A stretch of DNA of 7,911 nt from DTSX01 sp964633465 (GCA_964633465.1 CAZWGB010000054.1:1-7911), one strand, 5' to 3'; positions 1-6,254 are shown, counted from the first letter of the stretch. Translations and numbers: made by a program. The notes: generated from the sequence alone by a model not told the origin.

Positions 1-356
1 GATGCCATTGAAAGGAGTATATCTTTGGACGTAGTTATGGAAACGTCTTGATTGATCTTGGATGTGTTTTCCCATTCTCCTTCTTTGTGTAAGACAAAGC
101 CCCGTTCCAAGCCAACGGGACCACCTTGAAGGACAGGGGAATTAGCCAATTCATTGGAATTATCAAGGTTCAGCTGATTCAGAACCTCAGATACATTGGT
201 TTCCATTGGCCTGTTAATAATCAAACCGAATGAACCAGATTCATTGTTTTCACAAATATAAGTTACAGTTTGATGAAAATTAGGATCATTAAGACTGGGG
301 GATGCAATGAGTAACTGGCCAACCAAATTATCAACTTGTTTTGTTTTACTAGTCAC
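1..356 (-). CDS. yqgE: YqgE/AlgH family protein (DUF179), 3' end outside window
   Basis: The first 118 residues of a YqgE/AlgH protein can be read; the frame stays open to the window edge, and the family is usually about 185-190 residues. Visible family hallmarks are LLIASPSLNDPNF (residues 15-27), TVTYICENN (30-38), GLIINRP (44-50) and SPVLQGGPV (73-81), matching the usual pattern of a LIAMP-like start, a TV.Y..EH-like segment and a GGPV turn. The start is GTG at 356-354. An in-frame TAA lies directly upstream, so no earlier start is possible; a TTG at residue 11 is a less likely alternative. The GTG lies inside the last codons of gshB, giving an 8-bp overlap that suggests translational coupling. 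The ribosome-binding site is only a purine-rich stretch within gshB. The molecular role of YqgE is not settled; AlgH was named from Pseudomonas alginate regulation. Position after gshB matches the E. coli order, where yqgF/ruvX usually follows. Confidence 0.93.
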   Translation of the reverse strand, partial: MTSKTKQVDNLVGQLLIASPSLNDPNFHQTVTYICENNESGSFGLIINRPMETNVSEVLNQLNLDNSNELANSPVLQGGPVGLERGFVLHKEGEWENTSKINQDVSITTSKDILLSMA

Positions 357-1302
357 TTAGTTTCTTTTCTATTAGATCAAACAAGTTAGCAACCACGTCG
401 TAATCAGCATATTTCTTTATTTGTCTCATCCCAGTTGGACTGGTTAAATTAATTTCAGTAAGAAAATCACCGATGACATCTATCCCAGCAAACAGAATAC
501 CACTAGCTTTTAGTTTTGGACCTATTAGATTGCAGATACGTTTATCATTTTCAGTCAACGCTTGGGTTGTGGCTTGAGCTCCAGCATCTAAATTGCCACG
601 ATTGTCTGAGTCCAGAGGTATCCGACACAATAAAACATCTGCATGTTTTCCACCAACTAAATGTATTCTTTTGTCACCTTGTAAAACTTCAGGAATATAC
701 AATTGAGCCATGACCGATTCATGGTTTTCTTTTGTGATGGTTTCCAATATCGAGTTTGTGTTTAGATCGCCTTCAGTGATGACAAAAATTGATTTTCCAC
801 CCATTCCATTGAGCGGTTTTACCACAATCTTTTTATGAAGGTTCAGAAAGTTCCGTAAATCTTCAATTGAAGATGACACCAAAGAAGGAGCAGCGCAATC
901 AGGAAAAAAACTAACGCTCACTTTTTCATTAAAGTTCCGTAACGATTGTGGGCTATTTATAACCAATACACCTAAGGACTCTGCAAGATCAAGAATGTAA
1001 GTGGTGTAAATGTATTCTGTGTTGAAGGGGGGATCTTTTCTCATCAAGATGACATCAAAATCAGATAGTGGTATCTCATTTTCCTCAGAAAGAGAGAACC
1101 AGGAAGTTGTGTTGTCTTCTACCTTTAAATTTCTGCCCGAACCCATAGCAATTCCATTGATGATCCTAAGATCTTCCTGTTGGAAATATGTCAGCTCATA
1201 GGACCTCGATTGCGCTTCTAACAACATACCAAGCGTTCCATCTTTTTCTGGAGCAATTGCAGCTATTGGGTCCATAATTACTGCTAGTTTCTTTTTTGCC
1301 AT
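349..1302 (-). CDS. gshB: glutathione synthetase (ATP-grasp)
   Basis: GshB joins gamma-glutamylcysteine and glycine with ATP to give glutathione, the second step of the pathway, in the cytosol. The 317 residues match the E. coli length (316). Recognisable parts are the N-terminal IMDPIAAIAPEKDGT (9-23), LMRKDPPFNTEYIY (86-99), NSPQSLRNFNEK (116-127), the ATP-grasp lysine and glycine loop VVKPLNGMGGKSIF (160-173), and the metal/nucleotide segment LTEINLTSPTGMRQI (281-295). From memory of the E. coli protein, the flexible lid reads RGNLAAGGRG; here the same place reads RGNLDAGAQA (235-244), so two glycines and an arginine are replaced. The ATG at 1302 gives the expected N-terminus; its ribosome-binding site is weak (AGAAG). 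It lies 31 bp after rsmE and overlaps yqgE. No gshA is in the window. Identity is secure; only the lid variation is unusual. Confidence 0.97.
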   Translation of the reverse strand: MAKKKLAVIMDPIAAIAPEKDGTLGMLLEAQSRSYELTYFQQEDLRIINGIAMGSGRNLKVEDNTTSWFSLSEENEIPLSDFDVILMRKDPPFNTEYIYTTYILDLAESLGVLVINSPQSLRNFNEKVSVSFFPDCAAPSLVSSSIEDLRNFLNLHKKIVVKPLNGMGGKSIFVITEGDLNTNSILETITKENHESVMAQLYIPEVLQGDKRIHLVGGKHADVLLCRIPLDSDNRGNLDAGAQATTQALTENDKRICNLIGPKLKASGILFAGIDVIGDFLTEINLTSPTGMRQIKKYADYDVVANLFDLIEKKLSD

Positions 1303-1333
1303 GCTTTTTCTTCTAGTTTGATCTCATTCTAAA

Positions 1334-2074
1334 CTAATTAACAAAATCTCCATAAAGGTATTGAAGGATACTTAAGGCCATAATTGGGGCTGTTTCCGTT
1401 CTAAGAAGTCTGGGGCCAGTTTTGACTATTTTGTAGCCAGATCTTTTTGCCATTATTTTTTCCTCATTACTAAAACCTCCCTCCGGCCCTATCGCTAAGG
1501 TAATATTCTCGGCTTTCTCAGCATTAAAATTATCCGATCCAGTTGTATCCAGAAAAAAGCCTAAGTCCTGTTTATGTAGATTTAAAAGTTCTTGATTTAA
1601 TTTTTGTGGTTCTGAAATTACAGGTAATCGAACCCTTCCAGATTGTTCGCTGGCACTAATCGTTATTTTTTTCCAATGACTCATTTTTCTTGTGGTATTT
1701 TTGGTATTTAGTCTTACAACACTATTTTTAGACATCATAGGGACGATTTTATGAACACCCAGTTCAGTTGCTTTCTGCATAACCATATCCATTCGTTTGC
1801 TTTTTGATATAGATTGCAAAAGAGTAATTTTTACGGGAGATTCAACATCAGGTTGATGGCGGTTAAATAAAGCTACTTCGACTGATTGTCTCTTTTTCGC
1901 CACAATTTCAGCATCCCATTCATAACCACTCTGATCAAACACCCGTATCTTGTCGCCAACTTTAAAACGCAACACACGAATTAAATGGTGAGCAGTATCT
2001 CCAGTCAGGGTTACATGGCTTTGATTTTTTTTTATCGGGCTACAAAGAAAACGTTGTGTTCGAAAGATTTTCAT
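1334..2074 (-). CDS. rsmE: 16S rRNA (uracil-1498-N3)-methyltransferase
   Basis: RsmE methylates N3 of U1498 in 16S rRNA, using S-adenosylmethionine, on the small ribosomal subunit. The 246 residues fit the family (243 in E. coli). The N-terminal part (about 1-75) is the PUA-like RNA-binding domain, with HHLIRVLRFKVGD (29-41). The C-terminal part is the SPOUT methyltransferase: KSKRMDMVMQKATELGV (91-107), SASEQSGR (140-147), IGPEGGFS (195-202) and the knot segment GPRLLRTETAP (220-230), which contribute to the cofactor site. The start sits 9 bp after the amidohydrolase stop, so the two are probably co-transcribed; the sequence before it (AATAAGATTGT) contains no strong Shine-Dalgarno. A run of nine A on the coding strand lies near the 5' end (2025-2033 on the + strand, codons ATA AAA AAA AAT) and could be slippage-prone. 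rsmE immediately before gshB is a widespread gammaproteobacterial order. Confidence 0.97.
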   Translation of the reverse strand: MKIFRTQRFLCSPIKKNQSHVTLTGDTAHHLIRVLRFKVGDKIRVFDQSGYEWDAEIVAKKRQSVEVALFNRHQPDVESPVKITLLQSISKSKRMDMVMQKATELGVHKIVPMMSKNSVVRLNTKNTTRKMSHWKKITISASEQSGRVRLPVISEPQKLNQELLNLHKQDLGFFLDTTGSDNFNAEKAENITLAIGPEGGFSNEEKIMAKRSGYKIVKTGPRLLRTETAPIMALSILQYLYGDFVN

Positions 2075-2083
2075 ACAATCTTA

Positions 2084-3454
2084 TTAAAATGCATGGCCGA
2101 TTTCGGTCACCGCACCATATGCGGAACTCTCTGCATACCATAAGCCCCCATCCTTGACGACAATTTCTACATTTGCTATTACGTCGATGTTGTCTAGAGG
2201 ATTGCCATCGATAACTATCATGTCTGCTAATTTTCCGGGCTCGATAGTTCCCAATTGCTCAAACTGACCGAGAATCTCTGCATTCGTTTTGGTAGCTGCA
2301 GATATAACCTGAATAGGCGTCATTCCACTGTCGACTAGAGCTGACATCTCATACCACATGGCTTCGGTGTGAAAATTCAGAGGACTGGCTGCATCAGTTC
2401 CAACACCCATGTAAGCGCCAGCTTCTATGAACTGTTTTGCTGCCACTTTAGAATTTCTCGTCTCAAGCCCAATTTCATGAAAATAGGAGAGACGATGAAA
2501 ATTGTCGAAAGAATCGATGACTTCAGCATAAATATCGGCTGGCATGTCTTTTTTATGAACCGGGTTATGAAGTCTTTCAGGAAACGCGACAGTTGCAGGA
2601 TATACCCAGATACGGTGGGAAATCGTTTGCACTACTGGAATACTATTATGTGCAATTTGTGCCAGCAGATCATCATCGTAAGGTGGATTGCGAGCAGATC
2701 CTACGTGTTGAAAAACATCAACATCTGCAGCTATAGCTGCCCTGATGGCTGTAGGATGGTAAAGATGAGCATGTACTTTTATTCCATGTTGGTGTGCCAC
2801 ATCAACTACAGCACGGTAATCATCCTCTGACAATCCTGCCCAGACCTTGATAACATCTGCACCTTTTTCAATAAGCTCTTTAGTCTTTATTGCTGCTTCT
2901 TCTGGACTTTTAATGAAAATTTCATATTCATGCGGTATCCCAGGCCATCTGATGCGAGTAATCCAAGGCCCAGAGATTGTGAGACGCGGCCCTGGGATTT
3001 CTCCAGCACGTATTTTTTTACGTAAATCCAGTATTTGGAATGGCGTACCCAAATCAATGGCACTGGTAACGCCGGCACGCAGCATTTGTTTTGCTGCTAT
3101 CGGCATGACTTCATGTAAGCGTTTAGTTTTTCCAAGGAATTTATAATAACGGGTGTAGTCACCATGCCCTATAAGATCTACATGCACATGCGCGTCAATT
3201 AGCCCTGGCATCAGGGTTTTGCCACTAATGTCGATGATTTTTGCACCCTCAGGGATTGGGGTGTTATGTTTTTCACCGACAGCGACAATGTGCCCCTTGT
3301 CAAATATGACAACTGAATGGTGAATGGGTTCAGATTCGTATCCATCGAGAAGCATCGCACCAACAAAAGCAACCGGTTGTTCCGGTCTTAAGATCTCTTG
3401 CGAGTGAATGCTGTAGGAGACTAGGACGACACAAAAAAAACAAATCCGAAACAT
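2084..3454 (-). CDS. exported imidazolonepropionase/prolidase-like amidohydrolase
   Basis: A metal-dependent hydrolase of the amidohydrolase superfamily, 456 residues. The N-terminus looks like a signal peptide: MFR, then a hydrophobic stretch to about residue 16, with possible cleavage after S18, so it is probably periplasmic. A small beta domain (about 25-80) leads to PGLIDAHVHVD (83-93), whose H89 and H91 are metal ligands. K203 in VIKVWAG fits the carboxylated lysine. H228/H230 in VHAH, H250 in VFQH and D354 in GVGTDAA fit the remaining ligands and catalytic aspartate. The C-terminus has the LGTIEPGKLADMIVIDGNPL signature (401-420). This pattern is that of the imidazolonepropionase-like group, which includes Xaa-Pro dipeptidases and other cyclic-amide or peptide hydrolases; the substrate cannot be read. 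It is not HutI itself: it is exported and no hut genes are near. It starts 25 bp after the SDR gene and ends 9 bp before rsmE. A run of eight T lies in the signal-peptide codons. Confidence 0.88.
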   Translation of the reverse strand: MFRICFFCVVLVSYSIHSQEILRPEQPVAFVGAMLLDGYESEPIHHSVVIFDKGHIVAVGEKHNTPIPEGAKIIDISGKTLMPGLIDAHVHVDLIGHGDYTRYYKFLGKTKRLHEVMPIAAKQMLRAGVTSAIDLGTPFQILDLRKKIRAGEIPGPRLTISGPWITRIRWPGIPHEYEIFIKSPEEAAIKTKELIEKGADVIKVWAGLSEDDYRAVVDVAHQHGIKVHAHLYHPTAIRAAIAADVDVFQHVGSARNPPYDDDLLAQIAHNSIPVVQTISHRIWVYPATVAFPERLHNPVHKKDMPADIYAEVIDSFDNFHRLSYFHEIGLETRNSKVAAKQFIEAGAYMGVGTDAASPLNFHTEAMWYEMSALVDSGMTPIQVISAATKTNAEILGQFEQLGTIEPGKLADMIVIDGNPLDNIDVIANVEIVVKDGGLWYAESSAYGAVTEIGHAF

Positions 3455-3479
3455 ATAAAACTCGATTATTTCACATTGA

Positions 3480-4223
3480 TTAGGACATCAATCTCATCAT
3501 TAGATTGAAAAGTTTGAAATGAATTAACACTCTCCATTGCCAAGGAAATATATAGGTTTTCTTACCAACATCTATGGCTCGCAGCATTTTTCTTGCCGCT
3601 ACGTCTGTATCCATCAAAAAAGGCATATGAAATTCATTAACATCAGTCATTTCACTTTTAATGTAACCGGGGCAGATTGTGGTGAATTGAATATTGTGTT
3701 TTAACAAAGTCTTTCGCCAACTATCAGCGAGCATTCTAACTGCTACTTTTGAAGCTCCATATCCTCCAAAATAAGGCATAGGATTGAATGCTGCAATAGA
3801 AGAGACAATGACGAATTTTCCCTGTTTTTGTTTCTTCATTTGGGGAATAAAAGGGATAATGGTGTTGGTAACACCTAAAATATTGGTGTTTAAGAGATGA
3901 TTGATTCGTGAAGACTCTCCTTTGGAGAGTTGGTCCGATATAGCCAAGCCTGCATTGGCAATAACGGTATCAATACCTTCTTCGCCAAGTGACATAAATT
4001 CCTTGGCTATTCTTTCAGATGCATCTGCATCTTTTACATCCAGAGAATAGGTCTCAACATGCTTTGCACCTTGGGTTGAGCATTCTTGGGCAATTTGTTC
4101 AAGTTTTTCCTTCCTTCTAGCTGCTAAACCTAAAGCCGCTCCTCTTTTTGCGTATTCCATGGCCATTGCTGCACCAATTCCGCTACTTGCACCAGTGATA
4201 AATATTTTTTGTGATGCTGTCAT
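3480..4223 (-). CDS. short-chain dehydrogenase/reductase, classical type
   Basis: A classical SDR oxidoreductase of 247 residues with a complete active site. The nucleotide-binding glycine motif is TGASSGIG (10-17); D62 in LDV contacts adenine; NAG is at 90-92; the catalytic set is N114, S142, Y155 and K159 (YGASK). R36-R37 at the end of the second strand (AARR) suggest NADPH rather than NADH. PGYIKSEMT (185-193) is the usual loop after the fifth strand. The C-terminus, FPWQWRVLIHFKLFNLMM (226-243), is aromatic, basic and hydrophobic, and could touch a membrane or form a substrate lid. The substrate cannot be deduced. The ATG at 4223 has a good Shine-Dalgarno (AAGGA, 8-nt spacing). It lies 35 bp after the thioredoxin-fold gene and 25 bp before the amidohydrolase, in the same direction. 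Confidence 0.93.
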   Translation of the reverse strand: MTASQKIFITGASSGIGAAMAMEYAKRGAALGLAARRKEKLEQIAQECSTQGAKHVETYSLDVKDADASERIAKEFMSLGEEGIDTVIANAGLAISDQLSKGESSRINHLLNTNILGVTNTIIPFIPQMKKQKQGKFVIVSSIAAFNPMPYFGGYGASKVAVRMLADSWRKTLLKHNIQFTTICPGYIKSEMTDVNEFHMPFLMDTDVAARKMLRAIDVGKKTYIFPWQWRVLIHFKLFNLMMRLMS

Positions 4224-4231
4224 ACTTGTAA

Positions 4232-4246
4232 TCCTTCGGCTAAGGA
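4232..4246 (-). promoter_or_regulatory. SDR ribosome-binding site inside a small hairpin
   Basis: On the coding strand the 35-bp gap before the SDR gene contains TCCTT-AGCCG-AAGGA. The second arm, AAGGA (4236-4232), is the Shine-Dalgarno of the SDR start at 4223, with 8 nt between. The first arm pairs perfectly with it across a 5-nt loop, so the folded RNA would hide the binding site. The stem is only five pairs and AU-rich at its edges, so it is weak. A ribosome finishing the upstream gene (stop at 4261-4259) would reach it and could open it, which would couple the two genes. The binding site is certain enough; regulation by the hairpin is inference. Confidence 0.45.
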
Positions 4247-4258
4247 ATTAAATCTAAC

Positions 4259-5593
4259 CTATTTGTTTCGTTCTTGCATTAAATACAGTGCTTCTTCAAC
4301 CAGCCAAATTCTGTCTTGTCCCCAGACGGATAAGATCACTTCATTATCCCGATTTTTTAAAATCATTGTTGGTGGCCCCCATTTCCCAACCTCGTATAAC
4401 ATCAAACGATTTGCCTCTATTTCTTCACGCCAGTCATCATTGTCCAGTTCTTTTTTTGCATCCTCCCAATCCAAGTCTATTTTTTCCACCACATTTTTTA
4501 TGGTTTTGTCTAAATATCCATGTTGACCTTCAGACCAAACTGCTCTAAGGAAAGCATTAAAATAATCTTCTTCCTTGCCTTTTTGTTTGATGAATTTGAA
4601 TAATGAATAACATCTTTCCACCGCTTTACCTAAAGGGTCTGCTATATTCCCAAAAGGTATACCTTTTTTTTCTGCAATCCTTTTGCAATCAGACAATATG
4701 TAGAGCATTTTTTCTCTGTTTATGACCATGCCACGCATCACCATAGGCAATATAGGACTGTAAACTACTTTTATTGGATAACGTTTCCTGAATTCAATCA
4801 GTTGCGGTAGTGCTAGATAGCTGTATGGACTTCTGGCAGAAAATAGTACTTCAAGAGTTAACCCATCTAATTTTAGCGGCAGCTCATCCTTCAATGATTT
4901 ACGTTTTAAGATGGATTGCTGAACTGACTTGTTGGCACCAAGTGCAATCAAACGTTCTTCCAAAAAAGGTACACGATCAATGCACCCATAGCATTCCCCT
5001 TCGTAGGCGAAAACTCCTCCATAATAATGACCGAGTTTTTTCTGTTTTTGGCTGTTGATTGTCATGCATGCTGAAATTTCTTCATCGCTTAAGACAGTTG
5101 AATTTTGTTGTAGATCTTGCAAGGTTTCTGAGTCATTTCGCCACAGTGCCTCACCTACTTCTAGCGAGACTTTTGCAAAAGTTTCTTGCTTAGTTCCCAA
5201 TAAAACTGACTGAGCAATTTTGATGTTCTTGGGCTCGATATCAATCTCATTGGTTTCAAAGGTTAGTCCATAATAAGGAGCAATCATTTTTGCGTCTTCA
5301 ATATTGTGTTTTTGAAGCATTTCAACTTCAGGCGTCGAGGATGACGGTGGGGAACCCACAACCAAAGGTATGACTTCAATGTCATATGAATTTTCTAATT
5401 GATCTAAGATTTGACAGCAAAGATGGCTGTATGGGTCATCAACTTGGTGGAGATAAAAAACTTGGTGAGGTCTATTTTCTGTTTTTCTTTTTCTCTCGCG
5501 TTTTTCTCTTATTTTTTTCTTGTGCGAAGGAGCTAACAATGATTTCATTACTTGTCGGCGAAGTTCAAGTTTTATCCAATCAATTATTAGCAT
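4259..5593 (-). CDS. tandem thioredoxin-fold DsbA / HCCA-isomerase-like protein
   Basis: A 444-residue protein built from two copies of the kappa-GST / 2-hydroxychromene-2-carboxylate isomerase (DsbA-like) fold. Repeat 1 (about 44-218) begins VFYLHQVDDPYSHL (45-58) and closes with CIDRVPFLEERL. Repeat 2 (about 246-440) begins LEVLFSARSPYSYLALP (247-263) and closes with WGPPTM (405-410) and WGQDRIWLVEEAL (424-436). S255 in SPYSY aligns with the catalytic serine of kappa GSTs, P408 fits the cis-proline, and GQDR is intact, so repeat 2 could be active. In repeat 1 the serine position is D53 and the cis-proline region reads YGG (191-193), so it looks degenerate. There is no CxxC at either DsbA position. 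The N-terminus is amphipathic and followed by a strongly basic tract (K25-R41), with no signal peptide. The ATG at 5593 is preceded by GAAGTGAAATC; M16 is an alternative start. Substrate unknown; glutathione use is plausible but unproven. Confidence 0.8.
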   Translation of the reverse strand: MLIIDWIKLELRRQVMKSLLAPSHKKKIREKRERKRKTENRPHQVFYLHQVDDPYSHLCCQILDQLENSYDIEVIPLVVGSPPSSSTPEVEMLQKHNIEDAKMIAPYYGLTFETNEIDIEPKNIKIAQSVLLGTKQETFAKVSLEVGEALWRNDSETLQDLQQNSTVLSDEEISACMTINSQKQKKLGHYYGGVFAYEGECYGCIDRVPFLEERLIALGANKSVQQSILKRKSLKDELPLKLDGLTLEVLFSARSPYSYLALPQLIEFRKRYPIKVVYSPILPMVMRGMVINREKMLYILSDCKRIAEKKGIPFGNIADPLGKAVERCYSLFKFIKQKGKEEDYFNAFLRAVWSEGQHGYLDKTIKNVVEKIDLDWEDAKKELDNDDWREEIEANRLMLYEVGKWGPPTMILKNRDNEVILSVWGQDRIWLVEEALYLMQERNK

Positions 5594-5654
5594 GATTTCA
5601 CTTCAATTTCATTTGTATCGAGCGCAGGGTAGAAGAATGATTTCTATGCTTATA

Positions 5655-5668
5655 CTGCTTCACAGCAA
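5655..5668 (-). other. short GNRA-loop hairpin in the 79-bp gap after the adenosyltransferase
   Basis: Just after the adenosyltransferase stop codon the transcript can form UUGCU-GUGA-AGCAG, a five-pair stem (one G-U) closed by a GUGA tetraloop of the GNRA type. No run of U follows, so it is not an intrinsic terminator. The same gap (5672-5594) holds a weak sigma-70-like pair, TTGCTG (5668-5663) and TAGAAA (5646-5641), 16 nt apart, each four of six to consensus, which overlaps the hairpin. Either could separate expression of the thioredoxin-fold gene from the B12 genes. I see nothing else in this gap, the largest in the window. Confidence 0.25.
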
Positions 5669-5672
5669 AATT

Positions 5673-6224
5673 TTATACTCGATCGTGATCCCAAATGGTC
5701 TCTTCTTCATTTTTTTGTCTGGCTAGTATCCGAGCAACAACAAACAGAGCATCTGATAATCGATTGATGTATTTCAAGGATTCGGTATTGATTTCTTTTT
5801 CATCTGCAAGCTTGCAAAGCTGTCTTTCTGCTCTCCTGCAAACTGCCCTTGCTTGATGGCAATAAGCAGCAGCCCTGTTTTCACCCGGTATGACAAAATC
5901 TTTCAGTGGGGGAAGTGTAGTATTGAGATCATTAATCAGATTCTCCAGGGCAAGAACATGCTGAGCGTCAATGTAACTAAATTCTGGTGCAGCAATTTCT
6001 CCAGATAAGTTGAATATGTTTTGTTGGACCTCACTGAGAAAAGCATCAATCTTAACTGGGAGTTCTGTTTCAGTAGTCAGAATGCCAATACTGGCATTGA
6101 GTTCATCAAGTGAGCCAAAAACTTCAATCTGTATATTGTATTTTGCAACACGTTCGTTGCTTCCAGTGTCAGTTGAACCGTCATCACCTTTTCTGGTGAA
6201 AATCTTTGTCAATCGATTGCCCAT
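5673..6224 (-). CDS. pduO: PduO-type cob(I)alamin adenosyltransferase
   Basis: This enzyme moves the 5'-deoxyadenosyl group from ATP to cob(I)alamin, giving coenzyme B12, in the cytosol. At 183 residues it is a stand-alone PduO N-terminal-type enzyme (the human MMAB family), not the CobA/BtuR fold. Evidence is TKIFTRKGDDGST (6-18), ERVAKYNIQIEVFGSLDELNA (within 24-44), FVIPGENRAAA (110-120), ARAVCRRAER (125-134) and YINRLSDALFVVAR (152-165); the arginines around 126-134 and the N154/R155-D158 group correspond to the ATP/cobalamin site. Two conserved spots differ from the common pattern as I remember it: DTG at 19-21 where GLG is usual, and PGE at 113-115 where PGG is usual. The start is fixed by an in-frame TAA directly before the ATG and a good AGGA six nt upstream. 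It lies 64 bp after btuB, consistent with cobamide salvage. The symbol follows the family name; the gene need not belong to a propanediol operon. Confidence 0.93.
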   Translation of the reverse strand: MGNRLTKIFTRKGDDGSTDTGSNERVAKYNIQIEVFGSLDELNASIGILTTETELPVKIDAFLSEVQQNIFNLSGEIAAPEFSYIDAQHVLALENLINDLNTTLPPLKDFVIPGENRAAAYCHQARAVCRRAERQLCKLADEKEINTESLKYINRLSDALFVVARILARQKNEEETIWDHDRV

Positions 6225-6230
6225 TTAGAT

Positions 6231-6246
6231 TCCTAAGCTATCCTCC
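6231..6246 (-). promoter_or_regulatory. two Shine-Dalgarno-like sequences before the adenosyltransferase
   Basis: The coding strand reads GGAGGA (6246-6241 as TCCTCC on +), then AGGA (6234-6231), then the ATG at 6224. The nearer AGGA has a 6-nt spacing and is the functional candidate. The stronger GGAGGA is 16 nt away, too far for normal initiation, and no start codon follows it at a usable distance. It may act as a ribosome standby site or be chance. Confidence 0.5.
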
Positions 6247-6254
6247 AATGTTAT

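Noticed and set aside
2369..2830. 153-residue open frame on the + strand
   Set aside because: It lies wholly opposite the amidohydrolase, whose metal-binding motifs prove the minus strand is coding; its own product is cysteine-rich and low-complexity with no recognisable domain.
2887..3078. 63-residue minus-strand frame inside the amidohydrolase
   Set aside because: It is an alternative frame within a gene whose reading frame is proven by its motifs; no sign of independent translation.
3480..5593. Aromatic-ring degradation cluster suggested by an HCCA-isomerase-like protein plus an SDR
   Set aside because: HCCA isomerase similarity is at fold level only, the protein is a tandem form, and no dioxygenase, hydratase-aldolase or regulator is present.
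5676..5693. Repeated GATC (GATCGTGATC) near the adenosyltransferase stop
   Set aside because: Two GATC copies lie within coding sequence and show no further pattern; not enough for an operator or origin element.
4263..5726. Several + strand frames of 68-87 residues opposite the thioredoxin-fold gene and its upstream gap
   Set aside because: All lie opposite, or mostly opposite, recognisable coding sequence, are rich in serine, leucine and phenylalanine as antisense frames of lysine-rich genes tend to be, and show no domain.
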